Assembly (NCBI GenBank): GCA_022828595.1
Contig: JAKGHH010000001.1
Span: 145,161,017-145,225,016, forward strand
Direction of reading: 5' to 3'
Origin: Nelumbo lutea
Taxonomy: Eukaryota; Streptophyta; Magnoliopsida; Proteales; Nelumbonaceae
DNA: 64,000 nucleotides
Shown: piece by piece, positions 11,200 through 22,926 of the stretch
How positions within the stretch are numbered: position 1 is the stretch's first letter
Layout: each line of letters begins with the position of its first letter
Notes under the pieces: model-generated
Databases searched by the model: none
Told to the model about the DNA's origin: nothing
Seen by the model: the letters and a program-made list of their open reading frames with translations, nothing else
Made by a program: the position numbers and the translations under genes

Positions 11200-12050
11200 C
11201 ATTTCTCAAGCCCAACACCCCTGAAGACATTTCTGTTTTGCTAAGATCCATATCTTCATCCTCACGCAACAGCAGTCTTACAGTTGCTGACAGAGGTGCA
11301 GGCCATTCTATCCACGGCCAAGCCCAATCACTTGGCGGTGTTGTTATAGACATGGCCAGCCTACCAAAATGCGTTAGAATCGGTAAAATCCAAATGGGTA
11401 GTGGCAGAGAGGATATATTGTTTCTTCGTGGATGTTGGAGGAGTTCTTTGGGTTTAGCTTTTAGAGGAGACACTGAAGCGTTTTTTTTTTTTTTTTTTCC
11501 TTTTGTATTGCATGCTTTTTTGTTCTCTTCACCCTCCTTCTGAGTCTTAATGGTTGCAGCTGAAGAGCAAAATTCAGAACTTTTCTATGGCGTCTTAGGT
11601 GGACTTGGACAGTTCGGGATTATTATACAAACAGATTATACAATTATGCGTAGCATCAAGTGATTGATAAAACACAGAGAGAATTATGTAACAATATTAC
11701 TTGTAGATTAGTTTTAAATGCAGGTTGGTTATCCCAATTGTCTTTGAATGCACTTCAGAAATGAGAACCGGTATATGTACCTGATCAAATTTGATAAGAT
11801 GTATAAGAGTGTCGTACGACGATTTTAGCAAATTCACAAGAGATCAAGAGCGTTTGATTTCAATGAAGGATGTAGATTATGTGGAGGGTTTCATGAAGCT
11901 ATGCTACAATACTGGAAGTAGTGAATCTTTAGATCGTCTACTGCTTTTTCCCTCAATAAGAATGGATACAGAAAATAACGCAAGAGGAATGAATGTGCCA
12001 TTGAAATGGCAATGTACTATAATGAGGAAACAAACATTCAACAGGTCACC
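11200..12050 (+). pseudogene. Cytokinin dehydrogenase (CKX) pseudogene
   Basis: Separate blocks in order match plant cytokinin dehydrogenase, the FAD enzyme that cleaves the cytokinin side chain. 11205-11370 gives NTPEDISVLLRSISSSS and ADRGAGHSIHGQAQ, including the GHS motif whose His binds FAD covalently. In another frame, about 11428-11480 gives FVDVGGVLWV, a stop, then LLEETLK. 11559-11632 gives AEEQNSELFYGVLGGLGQFG. 11790-11940 gives IRVSYDDFSKFTRDQERLIS and DYVEGF. 11985-12045 gives CAIEMAMYYNEET. The segment between LLEETLK and AEEQNSE that should hold the conserved WTDYL/GGTLSNAG region is missing, and a poly-T run at 11481-11499 sits there. Frameshifts, a stop and this deletion rule out function. 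No start exon or C-terminal domain was found. Confidence 0.85.
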
Positions 12051-12280
12051 TTCTGGTTCAAAATTCTTACCAATTTTCAATACTTAATATTATTGCAATG
12101 AACTAGGTCTTTTTTGCTGAATGCAATTGTCAAACTTTGTTTGCATCTTCTGAATCAAGTATTGTCAAGATTGAGCAGTTCAGTGTCAATGGTGCACAGC
12201 TTTGATATCCCTTATTTTTATTTCCTCAACCATATAAAGCAGGAGGAGAAAAAACGGACAGTGGGAAGTGCCCCATCCAT

Positions 12281-12282
<2 letters not shown>

Positions 12283-12324
<42 letters not shown>
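12283..12324 (+). repeat. (TC)21 microsatellite
   Basis: 42 bp of uninterrupted TC dinucleotides followed by a short C run. The surrounding 12051-13609 holds no gene I can recognise. Confidence 0.95.
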
Positions 12325-12326
<2 letters not shown>

Positions 12327-13806
12327 CCCAAGGGATGATGTAGAGGAAGGCATCTTCTATACAATATAGGACTACTACACACTGCAATCCCATCTTCAAT
12401 GCATGCCTAAAAAATACTTCCATACCAAAATAAGAAAATAACTGATGCTGCAATATCAAGAGATCTTGTTCATGCTGATAAAACGAGAGTTGATATATAG
12501 CAACTCAACCAATTCCAGAGGGAGCATGAGATTGGATGAGGAGAGTGATGACTGATGAGGTTGACTGGAGAACAAATTTTGGAGAACACTGGGACAGATT
12601 TGTGGCACTGAAATCCAAATTTGATCCTTTGATGAATATTCTTTGTCCTGGTCAAATGGTTTTCAAGAGGAAGGCTAAAGAAGCTTAATGGCATCGGGTG
12701 TCTTTGTTTCAAATTCTCATGGTAAAATTGAGAGATGGCTACTTATAGTTAAAGTATTGTTTGCTGATAATAAACACAAAATACTTTAGTTTTCTTCCCC
12801 GATCCCCCCTCCCCTGTAGCTATATATTTCAAAGGTACGTAATTTATTGTGGTTAAAAGAAAGAAAAATGTTATCAATTCTTGCTTTTAAGATAGGCCAT
12901 CTAGCTAGTTGTAATCTTTTCATGGCCGGATTGTGATGGATAGGAGGAACGAAAACATGATGATTTGATAGCACTGAATCCCTTGACTTCATCAATATTG
13001 TTTTTTAGTAGAGAATGAAAAGCTATGGAAGATAAAAATTCCCCATGCCATTCTATATTTAACAGATCAGTGGACAGGGTAGGCTAGGATACTTATTAAA
13101 CAGTCTTGATCTTTAAAGATAATATCTCAAAAGCTTGTGTCTTTTGGAAGATCTTCCTAAAAATATTTTCTAAATGTTATCCAACTCTTTCTAAATTTTT
13201 TTCCCTCTAGAACCATTCATTTGGCGGGGAAGCCTAATAATTCCATCCCTAGATTTCATCAAAAAGCCCGCAAGTGCCAATCATATTAATGTGTTTGATT
13301 CAATTTCCTAATTCAAATAATGATTCATTATAAAACTTTAAATGGTGTGAATCCCGTTCTTAAGGTTGTTAATTACAAATTAAAACCTGATTTAATTTTT
13401 TTAAATAAAAAACTCAATTAAAAAACAAGCATATAAATAGTAAATCTCATACACAAAATGATACATGGTTTTAGTTGCCCCGTCCTTTAGCATTTGCTTT
13501 AGTGGTTAAGATGTAACATTGTAACTGAAACTATTACTGTGGTACTCAATAATGCATATTACTTTTGTACACTACTCATAGAAGATTGTCAGTGGATCCA
13601 ACTAAGAACTAATGGCGCAACTTGGGCGGGTTGGGTTGGGTTGAAGGTCAACTCAGGCCCAACCTAAGGTGCAAACCTCAGGCTCAGGCCTGGCCCAACA
13701 AGAGGTTAAGCCCAAGTTTATGAACCCAGGCTTAAACCAAGTTTAATCCAATACAACTTGAGTTGGATTGGGGCTTAGGCTAGGTTAGGTTAGTAGGGCT
13801 CGGGGG

Positions 13807-14218
13807 TAAAGGTGTCATTGGACTAGTTTTAGGTTGGACTCTGTCTAGTCCAAAATTAATTTGAACGGATTGGACGGACCAACAAGATATATTAGATTGG
13901 ATCAATCCGGTCCAAAATATTTATTAGATTGGATTGGACCTGGTCCGTTCATAACAAATTTATATTGATTTGGGTTGGATTAAGTCAATATTTGGTCCAT
14001 TGATATAAGATAAGAATATACGTGTCAATAGACTGAATTTGGGTTGAAACCAGTCTAAATCAAATGAATTTGAACAGATTGAGCGATCCAGACATCAAAT
14101 TGGACCGGTCCAAATTGGTCTAAAACATTCATTGGTTTGGATTGGACCTGATCCATTTATAATGGACTCACATTGGACTGGATTGGATTGCACCAAATCC
14201 AGTCCAATTGACACCCTA
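13807..14218 (+). mobile_element. Nested hAT-type MITE, copy A (412 bp)
   Basis: Left end TAAAGGTGTCATTGGACT, inverse right end TAGGGTGTCAATTGGACT. Flanks CTCGGGGG (13799-13806) and CTTGGGGG (14219-14226) match at 7 of 8. The inside is rich in GGATTGGACC and GTCCAAAA motifs. It shares its sequence with copies B and C. Confidence 0.85.
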
Positions 14219-14364
14219 CTTGGGGGGTTGATCGCATTTGAAAGAATTTATATGTATTATTTTTACATAGTCTTCTTTTATATGTAAAAATTTTATTTAC
14301 AAATGCACGTACTTTTTGCATATACACATGATTTCTACCCAAAATGCATATACACATGTATATA

Positions 14365-14733
14365 TAAGGGTGTCAAGTGAACTGGTTTTGGATTGGACCC
14401 CGTCCAGTCCAAAACCAATTTGGATGGATTGGACAGACCAACAAGACATATTGGATTGGACTAATCTGGTCCAAAATATTTATTAGATTGGATTGGACCT
14501 GGTCCATCTGTAACAAATTTACATTAAAATGGGTTGGATTAAGCCAATATCTGGTCCATTGATATAAAATAAGAATATACGTGTCAATAGACTGGGTTTG
14601 GGTTGAAACCAATCTAAATCAAAATGAATTTGAATAAATTGGACGGTCCAGATATTGAATTGAAACGGTCCAAATTGGTTCAAAATATTTATTGAAGTGG
14701 ATTGGACCAAATTTAGTCCAATTGACACCTCTA
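14365..14733 (+). mobile_element. Nested hAT-type MITE, copy B (369 bp)
   Basis: Same family and orientation as copy A (left end TAAGGGTGTCAAGTG, inverse right end TAGAGGTGTCAATTGG). The flanks CATGTATA and CATGCATA resemble a duplication, but two extra TA bases stand next to the left end. Copies A and B share long blocks such as AAGAATATACGTGTCAATAG. Confidence 0.8.
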
Positions 14734-15136
14734 CATGCATATATAATTAGAAAAGAAAATATATTTTTATATAAATATAATACATATATGTATGCATTTG
14801 TTTGGACAAGATGGCAGGCCTAGGTTGAGTTGACCAAGGCTTGAATCGAGCTCGGGCTACCCATGGCCTTAACTCAAGCCCAACCCAAATTTAGGCCAGA
14901 TCCAAGTTTTCTGGCCCAGGCCCAATCCATGCAAAAACTTCCATTGGGTTCGACCCGCCTCAGTTGCACCCCTACTAAGAAAGCCCTCCATTGGATGATT
15001 CTTTGAAATAATCTGTACTATTGTAGAGGCGTACCTTGTTTTTGCTTAATTTTTTTTATATTTTGACAAAAATACCATTTAAGGATACCCAAAATTATAA
15101 AAATACCCTTATTCAGGAAAACTAAGTTTTTCATTT

Positions 15137-15327
15137 GATTTATTGTACTGTTCATCATCTTCCTTCGAACCAGACGAGGTGAATTCCAATCTCCCCTCAT
15201 CTCTCTCTCCCCCCTCTTTTTTTCGATTTATTATACTGTTCATCGTCTTCCTCCCTTCGAACTCAAAACTATACGAGTAGACGAGGTGAGTTCCAATCTC
15301 CCCTCATCTCTCTCTCTCTCTCCCCCC
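15137..15327 (+). repeat. Two-copy tandem repeat of about 90-100 bp
   Basis: Both units (15137-15224 and 15225-15327) run GATTTATT, TACTGTTCATC, CTTCGAAC, GACGAGGTGA, TTCCAATCTCCCCTCATCTC and a TC-rich end. The second contains a small insertion. Confidence 0.8.
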
Positions 15328-15504
15328 TCCTCTCCCTCTTTCTATTTTTTCCTCTTCTTCTTCATCTTTTTCTTTGCTTGCCTCTGCTACTTGAATCAGT
15401 AATGATAGAAAGACCTTTGTCCCTCCTGTTTTCCTTGATTTCAGCCACCCCTGTTTTACCATACCTTGTTCGCCGCCTCATCACTTGCGCCTCTACTGGA
15501 CTAT

Positions 15505-15890
15505 CATCACTTGCGCCTCCACCGAACCTCTCTCCATCTCTGACGATGCCACTACTATTTTAGTGCAACCGTTTCAGTACACCTCTACTGGATCTCAATC
15601 AGCTTGACTTGTATTTTTCGCGTGTTTGCTGCCTCATCACTAGCGCCTCCACCGGAACTCTCTCCATCTCTGACGATGTCGCTACTATTTCAGTGCGACT
15701 GTTTCAGTGCGCCTCCACCAGATCTCGATCGGCTTAACTTGCATTTTTTGCGTGTTTGCCCTCATCACTTGCGCCTCCATCGGACCTCTCTCCATCTCTG
15801 ACGACGCCGCTACTATTTCAGTGTGACCATTTCATTGCACCTCCACCGGACCTCGACCAGCTTGACTTTTTTTTTTCGCGCGTGGTTTCC
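15505..15890 (+). repeat. Three-unit minisatellite, about 129 bp per unit
   Basis: Units start at 15505, 15635 and 15763, each with CATCACTTGCGCCTCCA or a close variant, then CTCTCTCCATCTCTGACGA, CTACTATTT and CAGCTTGACTT-like blocks. A partial unit precedes at 15479. The period is close to a multiple of three, so frames stay partly open, but there is no recognisable protein. Confidence 0.85.
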
Positions 15891-16078
15891 TTTCTCACTG
15901 GGGTGCCCGCATTCCAAGTTTGGGAAACCGTGTCTTACTATTTGTCGGTCCCTCTCACAAAACAAACGAATGAAAATGGAAATCTAAGGAGAATATTACC
16001 ATTTTCTCTTAAAATGAAAATATAAAAAAAAATATTCCTATTTTCTCTTTTCGGTCGCACCAACCAAACAGACCGTAA

Positions 16079-18290
16079 GACAAAACGGTAAGTTGGGCAG
16101 TGAGAACATTGAAGTGGTCAGTAGGGATTGCCTGCGGCTGTGTCAAGCTCTGGTAATCAGGACCTAGTCAAATTTGGGCGGTGAAGACTGAAGAGAAGTA
16201 TGTGAAAGCTACGATATTTTTAAGTCCATATGCTGATCATAGTGTGGTCTCATGCTTCAAGACCAAGTGCAATATTGGGTTTCTACTCCTGGAGTGAGGT
16301 ACAAGTGAAAATTCAAAATTTTGCTGTTGGTTTGATATTTGCATGTTTGTCTGTCAGTTTAACTTCTTTCCTACAAAAAAAAGGTAAAATTGGAACCCTT
16401 CGGACTCATCCAGAATTTCGTTTTTTTTTGTTTGGGAAGCAAAATAAACACGGGAGATGTCATGCAGAAGAAAGAGAGCTGGAACAGTTCTTCTCTCACC
16501 CCCCATGGTTGTGTTCTCTGTTGAAAGGATGAAAAATCCATTTCACACCTGTTAGTGCATTATTGCCCCATAGCCAGAAGATTATGGCGTTGTGTCCCTT
16601 CCTAAACCTCCACAATTTGGATTGGGTTGCTCCGAACAATCTGTTGGACTTCCTGATCCAATGGCGCTATTGTGATGTAGGGAAAGGGGAAAGATTTACT
16701 GGAGCTTCATTATTCACGCACTGGTGCGGGTGATTTGACGGGAGAGGAATGGCAGGAATTTTTTTATAATGTCTCAAGACCAATCGAAGCTTTGGAGCAC
16801 CAAGTGCTTAATCTCTGCAATTCTTGGGCTGTTTCAGCTAAGGAGTTCACGGAGATCCCTCTCGGTGACATGTATAGTACAGATGCCTTCAGCCTTCAGC
16901 CCTCACCTCCACAAGAATCAGATTTCCGGCTGCTATTTGATGGTAGCTAACTCTCTAGGCAATGGGGAGTGATTCCCAGTCCCCGCCCTGCCCCGTTGCC
17001 ATTCTTAATCAAAAGAGAAATTCCAAAATCACAATTTACCGCCCCGCCCTGCTGGATCTAATCCGGATCTGTCAATATGGAGAAGTGATTTCCACAATCC
17101 ACACACTAGCATTTTGCATAAATATACTAGTGAAAATTGAAAAACAAAGAGGCCATTTTTGTTGTCAAAGAAATCAAAATATGGGGGCATTTATGTCTTT
17201 CAACACATGTATTCTTTGGGTACTGATTAGATTAGGGTAAGGGGTGTTCTGTTTTTTATCAAAAAGAAAAAACTGGGATGTGCCCAAATCACACCCCTAA
17301 AAATAATATTATACCTTTTTAATGTTGGTATGGACACATTAAAAAAGAAGTGAATGTATAGAGGTACTTTTGTCCTGATAAAAGGAACTTTTTGGCTATT
17401 ACTCAAGGCTATATATACATATGCATTGTTTATTAATCAAAACCAACAGTGTAAATCAGAAGGTGGTGATCGTGGAGCTTAACAGGTGAATACAATAACC
17501 CTGTGGTTCACATAGAAATAGAATAGATGAAATCGAGTTTAACCATGTTGGAAGAGCCCACAACCAAGCAGCCCATGGGCTTCTCAGGATATTTTGCTTC
17601 CAATTTATCTTCAGACATTTTACTACTCCTGGGCTACTCGATCACCCGATGGTTTCCATCCAATCTAAACTGTCCATTTTGGACGACTAGCATATTTATC
17701 ATCCATCGGTCATGAGTTGTATAATAATAATAATAATAATTCAATTTCAAGATACCTGTGCACATAGGTACACAGGTGCTTGCTTTATCTTTTTCCCCGC
17801 CCAAAAGGTGCTCAAATGAATTCTTTGGACGGTGGTCCCTTTTCAGAGCTATTAGCCTGTTCCAGTCATGCTCTGAGAAAGTAACTCGCGAGCCAGTGGA
17901 ATACTGCTTTTATTAAATGCGTTAACAGTTTTATGCATCCCCAGCTAAAAGAAGCTAGATTTGGCCTTTGACAAGAAGATAGAGACTAGAGCTTCGACTG
18001 TTAAAACTCCAAATCATCCATCAAAGACTGCATCTTTGGTGTGGCCTAGTTTCAGATAGAATTTCTCTCCATGTCAATCGAGCATGATTCTCCATTGCAG
18101 GTGCCAAGTCACATACAGCAAAATAAAAAAATCTTACGGTCCTTGGCCATGCCATATCCACGTTCTTGTGCATATACAACTTGCCCAGTGTGAACGGTCT
18201 AGAGAAAAGAAATATTCTGATAGCTTTACAGCCATCCAAAATTCTAATGGAATTTGTCCGCGCTGCCTTTTCTGAAGATTGGTGGTCTCA
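16079..18290. other. Intergenic region without recognised gene
   Basis: Short open frames near 16605-16950 (for example ALEHQVLNLCNSWAVSAKEF) might be exon debris, but I recognise no family. A (TAA)n tract lies near 17721. The last part is the upstream region of the heat-shock gene. Confidence 0.4.
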
Positions 18291-18293
18291 CGC

Positions 18294-18300
18294 TATAAAA
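18294..18300 (+). promoter_or_regulatory. TATA box of the small heat-shock protein gene
   Basis: TATAAAA, 57 nt upstream of the ATG at 18357, implies a short 5' leader. I looked for a heat-shock element and found only near misses (TTCTGAAG at about 18270 and GAAATATTC at about 18210), not a perfect nGAAnnTTCn. Confidence 0.7.
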
Positions 18301-18356
18301 GCCATAAAGCTTCAATCCTTCTTTGACATTATTCCTGCATTTTATTTCTAGAGGCC

Positions 18357-19305
18357 ATGTCCTCCCAAAAACAGCTTCAAGTTCAATTAGAAGATGGTAA
18401 CACACAAAAATGGCGTGTATCATTGAGGGAAGATGTCTTTCATTCCTTCATTTCTAAGGACAATCCCACCGTGCTTAAGGTCTTTGGTGATGGATCACTC
18501 TTCAGCCCGTTGTTGTTTGGGAAGTTCTTCGATCCATCTGATGCCTTCCCTCTATGGGAGTTTGATGCAGAGGTTTTGTTGTCCTGTCTCCGGAGTTCTG
18601 GTCAGAGCAATGTCAACTGGTTTGAAACATCTATGGAATACGTTCTACAAGCAGAACTTCCAGGTAACTGTTCTTTAAATGTCTTTCTTATTCTCTGTTG
18701 CTACCTCATGCTGTCATGCATAGTCATGCAGTGCATCTCCTGTGCTCTGTTTATTCTTTCATGATTATGAACCCAAGGCACCACATGTAAACCAACATCA
18801 GATTGCAGCAAGGATACAGGAAGATTGTGGGCCTTGTGGTACTTTAGGTAAATCAATTTCTATGAAGGAGCCTGCTATTAGATCCATGTTCCAGTCAATT
18901 TATGATATTCAGCTCTTAAATAGGAATAGTTGAGGACAAAACAGAGACTTCTTGAGAATCATATTAAAAGCTCCCGGTTGAATAAATTCCCTGACACTAC
19001 TGATTTCAAAACCAGGATGCGGGCTACATAACACTCAAGTATGTCTGGAAAACGGGAAGGTTGTGGAGATAAGTGGGCAATGGAGGCAGCAACGAGAATC
19101 CAATCCAGTGGACTGGAGAAGTGGCTCCTGGTGGGCATATGGGTACGTTCGACGGCTTGAACTGCCAGAGAATGCAGAAGGGAGAGAAGTGGAGGCAAAA
19201 GTCTATGATGAAAGGAATTTGGAGATAAAAATTCCTAAGAAACACCTGGACTCCAATATTCCTCAAAAATGTGATGTGGCACTCAAAGATTATGAACTTG
19301 TATAA
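18357..19305 (+). CDS. Class VI small heat-shock protein (HSP21.7-like), two exons
   Basis: Exon 1 is 18357-18663 and exon 2 is 19016-19305, with a 352-bp intron (GTAACT...CAG). Joined they encode 198 residues. The N-terminal part carries WRVSLREDVFHSFI, KVFGDGSLFSPLLFGKFFDPSDAFPLWEF and NVNWFETSMEYVLQAELPG; the second exon carries the end of the alpha-crystallin domain with VCLENGKVVEISGQW, DWRSGSWWAYGYVRRLELPE and LEIKIPKK. This arrangement fits the class VI / 21.7-kDa group of plant HSP20-like proteins, which are presumed ATP-independent holding chaperones of cytosol or nucleus. The split Gly codon joins both exons without a frame break. The ATG is the first after the TATA box. A poly(A) signal AATAAA lies at 19343-19348. 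The gene appears intact; its role is inferred from the family. Confidence 0.88.
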
Positions 19306-19342
19306 GCTAATGGCATAATATCAAAAAAACAGGCTGCACATA

Positions 19343-19348
19343 AATAAA
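19343..19348 (+). terminator. Possible poly(A) signal
   Basis: AATAAA 38 nt after the stop codon of the small heat-shock protein gene. Confidence 0.4.
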
Positions 19349-19774
19349 TTTGATTTAACATAATGGAGTTGGTGAGTGATTACAATACCACAAAAGGGAA
19401 AATCCAATCTGTGATGATACTACACAAATTTAGTAGACAGAAAAAGGAAGAATTGCTGAAGTGGTATAATAATACATTAAGGAAAAGCATGAAGAAGGCC
19501 AGAGATAGATATATCCTATTAACAGTTGTAAATTTGTACTGGATTTTGTTACACTAGCACAATATCATATGTAACCATATAGATGTTACTTCATTAGCAA
19601 GGAGAAGGGAATGCAGAAAATGCTTCATTGCATCATAAACTGGTGCAGATTTAATCTGGCCGCTAAAACATGGGTTTTTTTTTTTCCTTTTTGGTATTAC
19701 AAACTATACATTCAGGGCAATCAGTGGTAGGGCAGAGCACGGTGTATGTGAGGTCCACTGACCATACCACGGAC

Positions 19775-20178
19775 TAGGGGTGTCAATTGGACCGGATTTG
19801 ATCCAATCTGATCCAGTCCAATGTGAATCCATTATAAATGGACCAGGTCCAATCCAGTCCAATTAATATTTTGGATCGATCCAATTCAATGTCTGGACCA
19901 TCCAATCTGTTCAAATTCGTTTTGTTTTAGATCGGTTTCAACCTAAACCTGGTCCATTGACACCTATATTCTTATCTTATATCAATGGACCAGATATTGG
20001 CTTAATCCAGCCCAATCCAATATAAATTTATTACGGACGGATCAGGAACAATTCAATCTAATAATTATTTTAGACCGGATTGGTACAATCTAATATGTCT
20101 TATTGGTCTGTCCAATCCGCCCAAATTGATTTTGGACTGGATGGGGTCCAATCCAAAACCGGTCCATTAACACCCTTA
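19775..20178 (-). mobile_element. hAT-type MITE, copy C (404 bp)
   Basis: Ends TAGGGGTGTCAATTGGACCGG and, inversely, TAAGGGTGTTAATGGACCGG. Flanks CCACGGAC (19767-19774) and CCACGGAC (20179-20186) form a perfect 8-bp target-site duplication. Its sequence matches copies A and B in opposite orientation. Confidence 0.9.
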
Positions 20179-20186
20179 CCACGGAC

Positions 20187-21190
20187 AGCCTGCAGTTCCA
20201 TGGGTTTGATCCCATGCCTCCTATTTGGAGGGATGCCAAGTGACCATCTTGAGAACTGTGTCAACAGCTGCTAAAACACGGTATTGTTCATTCACATTTG
20301 ATGGCATTAACCTTTTTTTCCACCATGCACAATAGCAGTAGGATACACAATTTTATGCAGTAAATTACTATATCATACATGTGAATTTTCATTAAGCAAA
20401 TATCATGCAAATCCAAAGGGCAAAAATGCAAGGATCCAGAACAAAGAACTCTGTATTTCCATTCATAACTTAAAGTTAAAAAAAAAATATGTTTAAATGA
20501 TATTTTCAATGATCAAGAACAAACTGTGAGCCCATGGATACGACAGTAACAGTTGATTCTGTGGATCTAGTGGTGGGTTGAGGAGGATGGAAAGTGGCCG
20601 GACCCCCTGGAGGGTATGTACCCTTCAGAGAGGGATCAGGCTGTCATAGTTTGCAGTTTTTTCTGTAATCTGATGGAGAGAGGAGGAAGAGGAATACCCC
20701 CCCCCCCTTGCATGAGAATGAATTTATATATGGAGGGCTTCTGGAACTTTCTTATGACTAGGGTGGTCAGCTATCAGCCACTAGTCTTCTCTTATACAGT
20801 TCCTACATTACTGTTTGGTAATCCAGGTTGGTCACTGGACCAGGTCAATTCAGTTTGGTTCCGGTTCAAGGTGAAGTAGTCCCAGTCTATGGCGGTTTGT
20901 ATGTCTGTGCTCTTACACAAACTTCATTGCAAGTCTATTCAATAAAAATATCTTAATCCCACTGCCACGTATTTGTATGGTCACCAGCAATCCCTACATG
21001 AACAAGTCCCGTTTTCAAAATTGGTGAAAATGACAACCATCCTTTACAATAATTGCCATGGTTGCCCACCCAGTAACCATGGCCAATTGGCCATCAACTT
21101 AACTACATTATGGTAATCACCACAAATGAGATGGCTCTACAACTTCTACGATGGTGCTGAATGATCTGATACATTGATGATTCCAAAAAC
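20187..21190. other. Intergenic region without recognised gene
   Basis: No gene or RNA recognised. It contains a C10 run near 20698-20708. Confidence 0.45.
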
Positions 21191-21194
21191 AATT

Positions 21195-22165
21195 GCCAAC
21201 CCCCCACTGTGGTAAAAGGAGCCTTTCTTATCATTGCAAAGCTTCACCCAAGAGCCCTTCCTGGTTTAACAGATCAGTCACACATGATTGGTTCATTGGA
21301 CGTGGATTGAACTTGTAGTCCCTGTTCATTAACTCAAAAGCACCCTTCATTTGATAAACCCGAATAGCTACAAGCACACAAAATAGCAGAAAGCATTGCA
21401 TGGTTCAGAAGAATTCCTTCATGAAAGTATCTGTTCAAAAATCTCAATGGCCTCAACTCCTCGACATGGTTACCTTATCTAGAAATCAAAGCATCCCAAG
21501 AAATGATGCTCTTCTCTTGTAATGCGTTTCATCAAAAATGCACCAAGCATCTTCGGTTCTACTCCATTTGCCATAGAAACCCACCGCTGCCATATTGGCT
21601 ACCACATCAAACCCAACCTATTATGAACTAAACCTACTTGGCATGTTCTAATAACATAACTGGGCACAAATCCTAATAATTATTGAATAAGTAAAACAGT
21701 CCATCTTCAGACCTGACTCCTGAGGCTTTCATCTCATGATACATATTTAGAGCTTCCTCACTAACCCATGAAGGCCATACCCTGCTATGATCATATTCCA
21801 TCCCACCACCATATTCTCTGGCATATATCCCATCAACAAATTAAGCATCTTAATGCTCCCACACTTGTATATAAGACAAAACACACCATATTCTCTGGCA
21901 CAAGTCCCCATTTTCAACACACAGGAATAATCACAAATACCAACCGAACAGAAGCCGAACAATGGTAGGAAACATTCGGAACCCAGAATCTGGAAATTCC
22001 TGCCACATCAGCAGCAACAAGTGGAAGGCCCCCATGAATTCTCCCGAATCGGCAAACCCACCAATAATGGTGGAAAATGAAATTGGACTCCGCTCGGGCA
22101 TTCTCAAATAATCGTCGTCCATTGATCATCATTCCACATTTCACGTGCATATCTGAATCCCTGTT
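21195..22165 (-). pseudogene. PPR protein pseudogene
   Basis: Minus-strand frames carry broken pentatricopeptide motifs in order: HVKCGMMINGRRLFENA, RMPERSPISFSTIIGGFADSGEF with FPTIVR in a shifted frame, then YKCGSIKMLNLLMGYMPENMVVGWNMIIAGYGLHG, EALNMYHEMKASG, and further down DYKFNPRPMNQSCVTDLLNQEGLLGEAL. This is the pattern of plant PLS-type PPR proteins, which bind organellar RNA. Frameshifts and stops occur between nearly all blocks, so it is not functional. I see no C-terminal E or DYW domain. Confidence 0.75.
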
Positions 22166-22926
22166 TCTCGATCTGGTTCAAATCCTCCTCTAATTGACTA
22201 GAAACCCAATGTATACGCATTGGCTCCACATCGTAAGCACATTAGGATCCCAAATTCTCGAACAATTCCAGTGCCACATCATACCTTATGGAGAAAACAA
22301 GCTTTACTATCTGACCACGTAGCCCTGAAGTGGGTTTTCTGATCTGGGTTTCTTCCGGACGAGTCTCCAGTTCAAAAGTTTAGGTGGTCCTTTGGGTTTT
22401 CTGGTTGTAGTCTTCATTCAAAAGAATAACATTTGACATAAAAAACTGATCATCTGGACTTTTAACTGGTGTTAGATAAATCAGACCCGGAGAAGAAAAG
22501 AATATTTTTGTATGTGAGAATCCTAAACTAGAATCTTAAAGAAAACAAGGAAAGCTAGAACCAGTTTGGAGTTGATCCAGTGATATGTTTTGTAAAGGAG
22601 AGAGGGGAAATCGTCATCATCATTTATAAATTATTTAGACAAGAAAAAGGATCGGTTATTCAACCATAAGATGAACAGAGAACACACCTTTGATTTGTGC
22701 CAATAAGAGGTCGGAATGCGAAGAATTTAAGCTGGTATTTGGTTTGAAAGAAAAGGTAGGGAAGTTACGACGCACTTCTGTTGCGCGATCTCGTCTTCCC
22801 TTCGTTTTGATTTTGATACATTTGACTTTTTTAGTTTCAGCATCGAGAAATCTTCCATTGCAGGTCATTGTTTCGGCGGAAAATTTGAGTGGTAATATAT
22901 TTATTAATAGGATATTTTGATAATAT
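22166..22926. other. Intergenic region
   Basis: No gene recognised between the PPR pseudogene and the first tRNA gene. Confidence 0.4.

Larger units (their letters stand above)
13610..14974. mobile_element. hAT-type element (1365 bp) with nested MITEs
   Basis: The left end TAATGGCGCAACTTGGGCGG and the inverse of the right end (TAGGGGTGCAACTGAGGCGG) form terminal inverted repeats. Flanks CTAAGAAC (13602-13609) and CTAAGAAA (14975-14982) match at 7 of 8. It carries no transposase, but two copies of another MITE (13807-14218 and 14365-14733) sit inside. Confidence 0.8.
10732..16078. mobile_element. Possible 5.3-kb element bounded by weak inverted ends
   Basis: The left end GGCTCCGTTTGATTTG and the inverse of the right end (GGTCTGTTTGGTTGG) are similar and both lead into A-rich sequence with AATATTTT and GAAAATAG-type motifs. 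GTAAG stands directly outside each end. The span holds a cytokinin dehydrogenase pseudogene, tandem repeats and nested hAT-type elements. The ends could also belong to two unrelated relics. Confidence 0.3.

Noticed and set aside
16605..16972. Possible exons upstream of the heat-shock gene (MALCPFLNLHNLDW..., SRPIEALEHQVLNLCNSW...)
   Set aside because: I recognise no family, the frames break quickly and no splice pattern links them.
17237..17310. Tiny hAT-like element (TAAGGGGTGTTCTG ... CACACCCCTA)
   Set aside because: Only about 70 bp, no target-site duplication, ends match over few bases.
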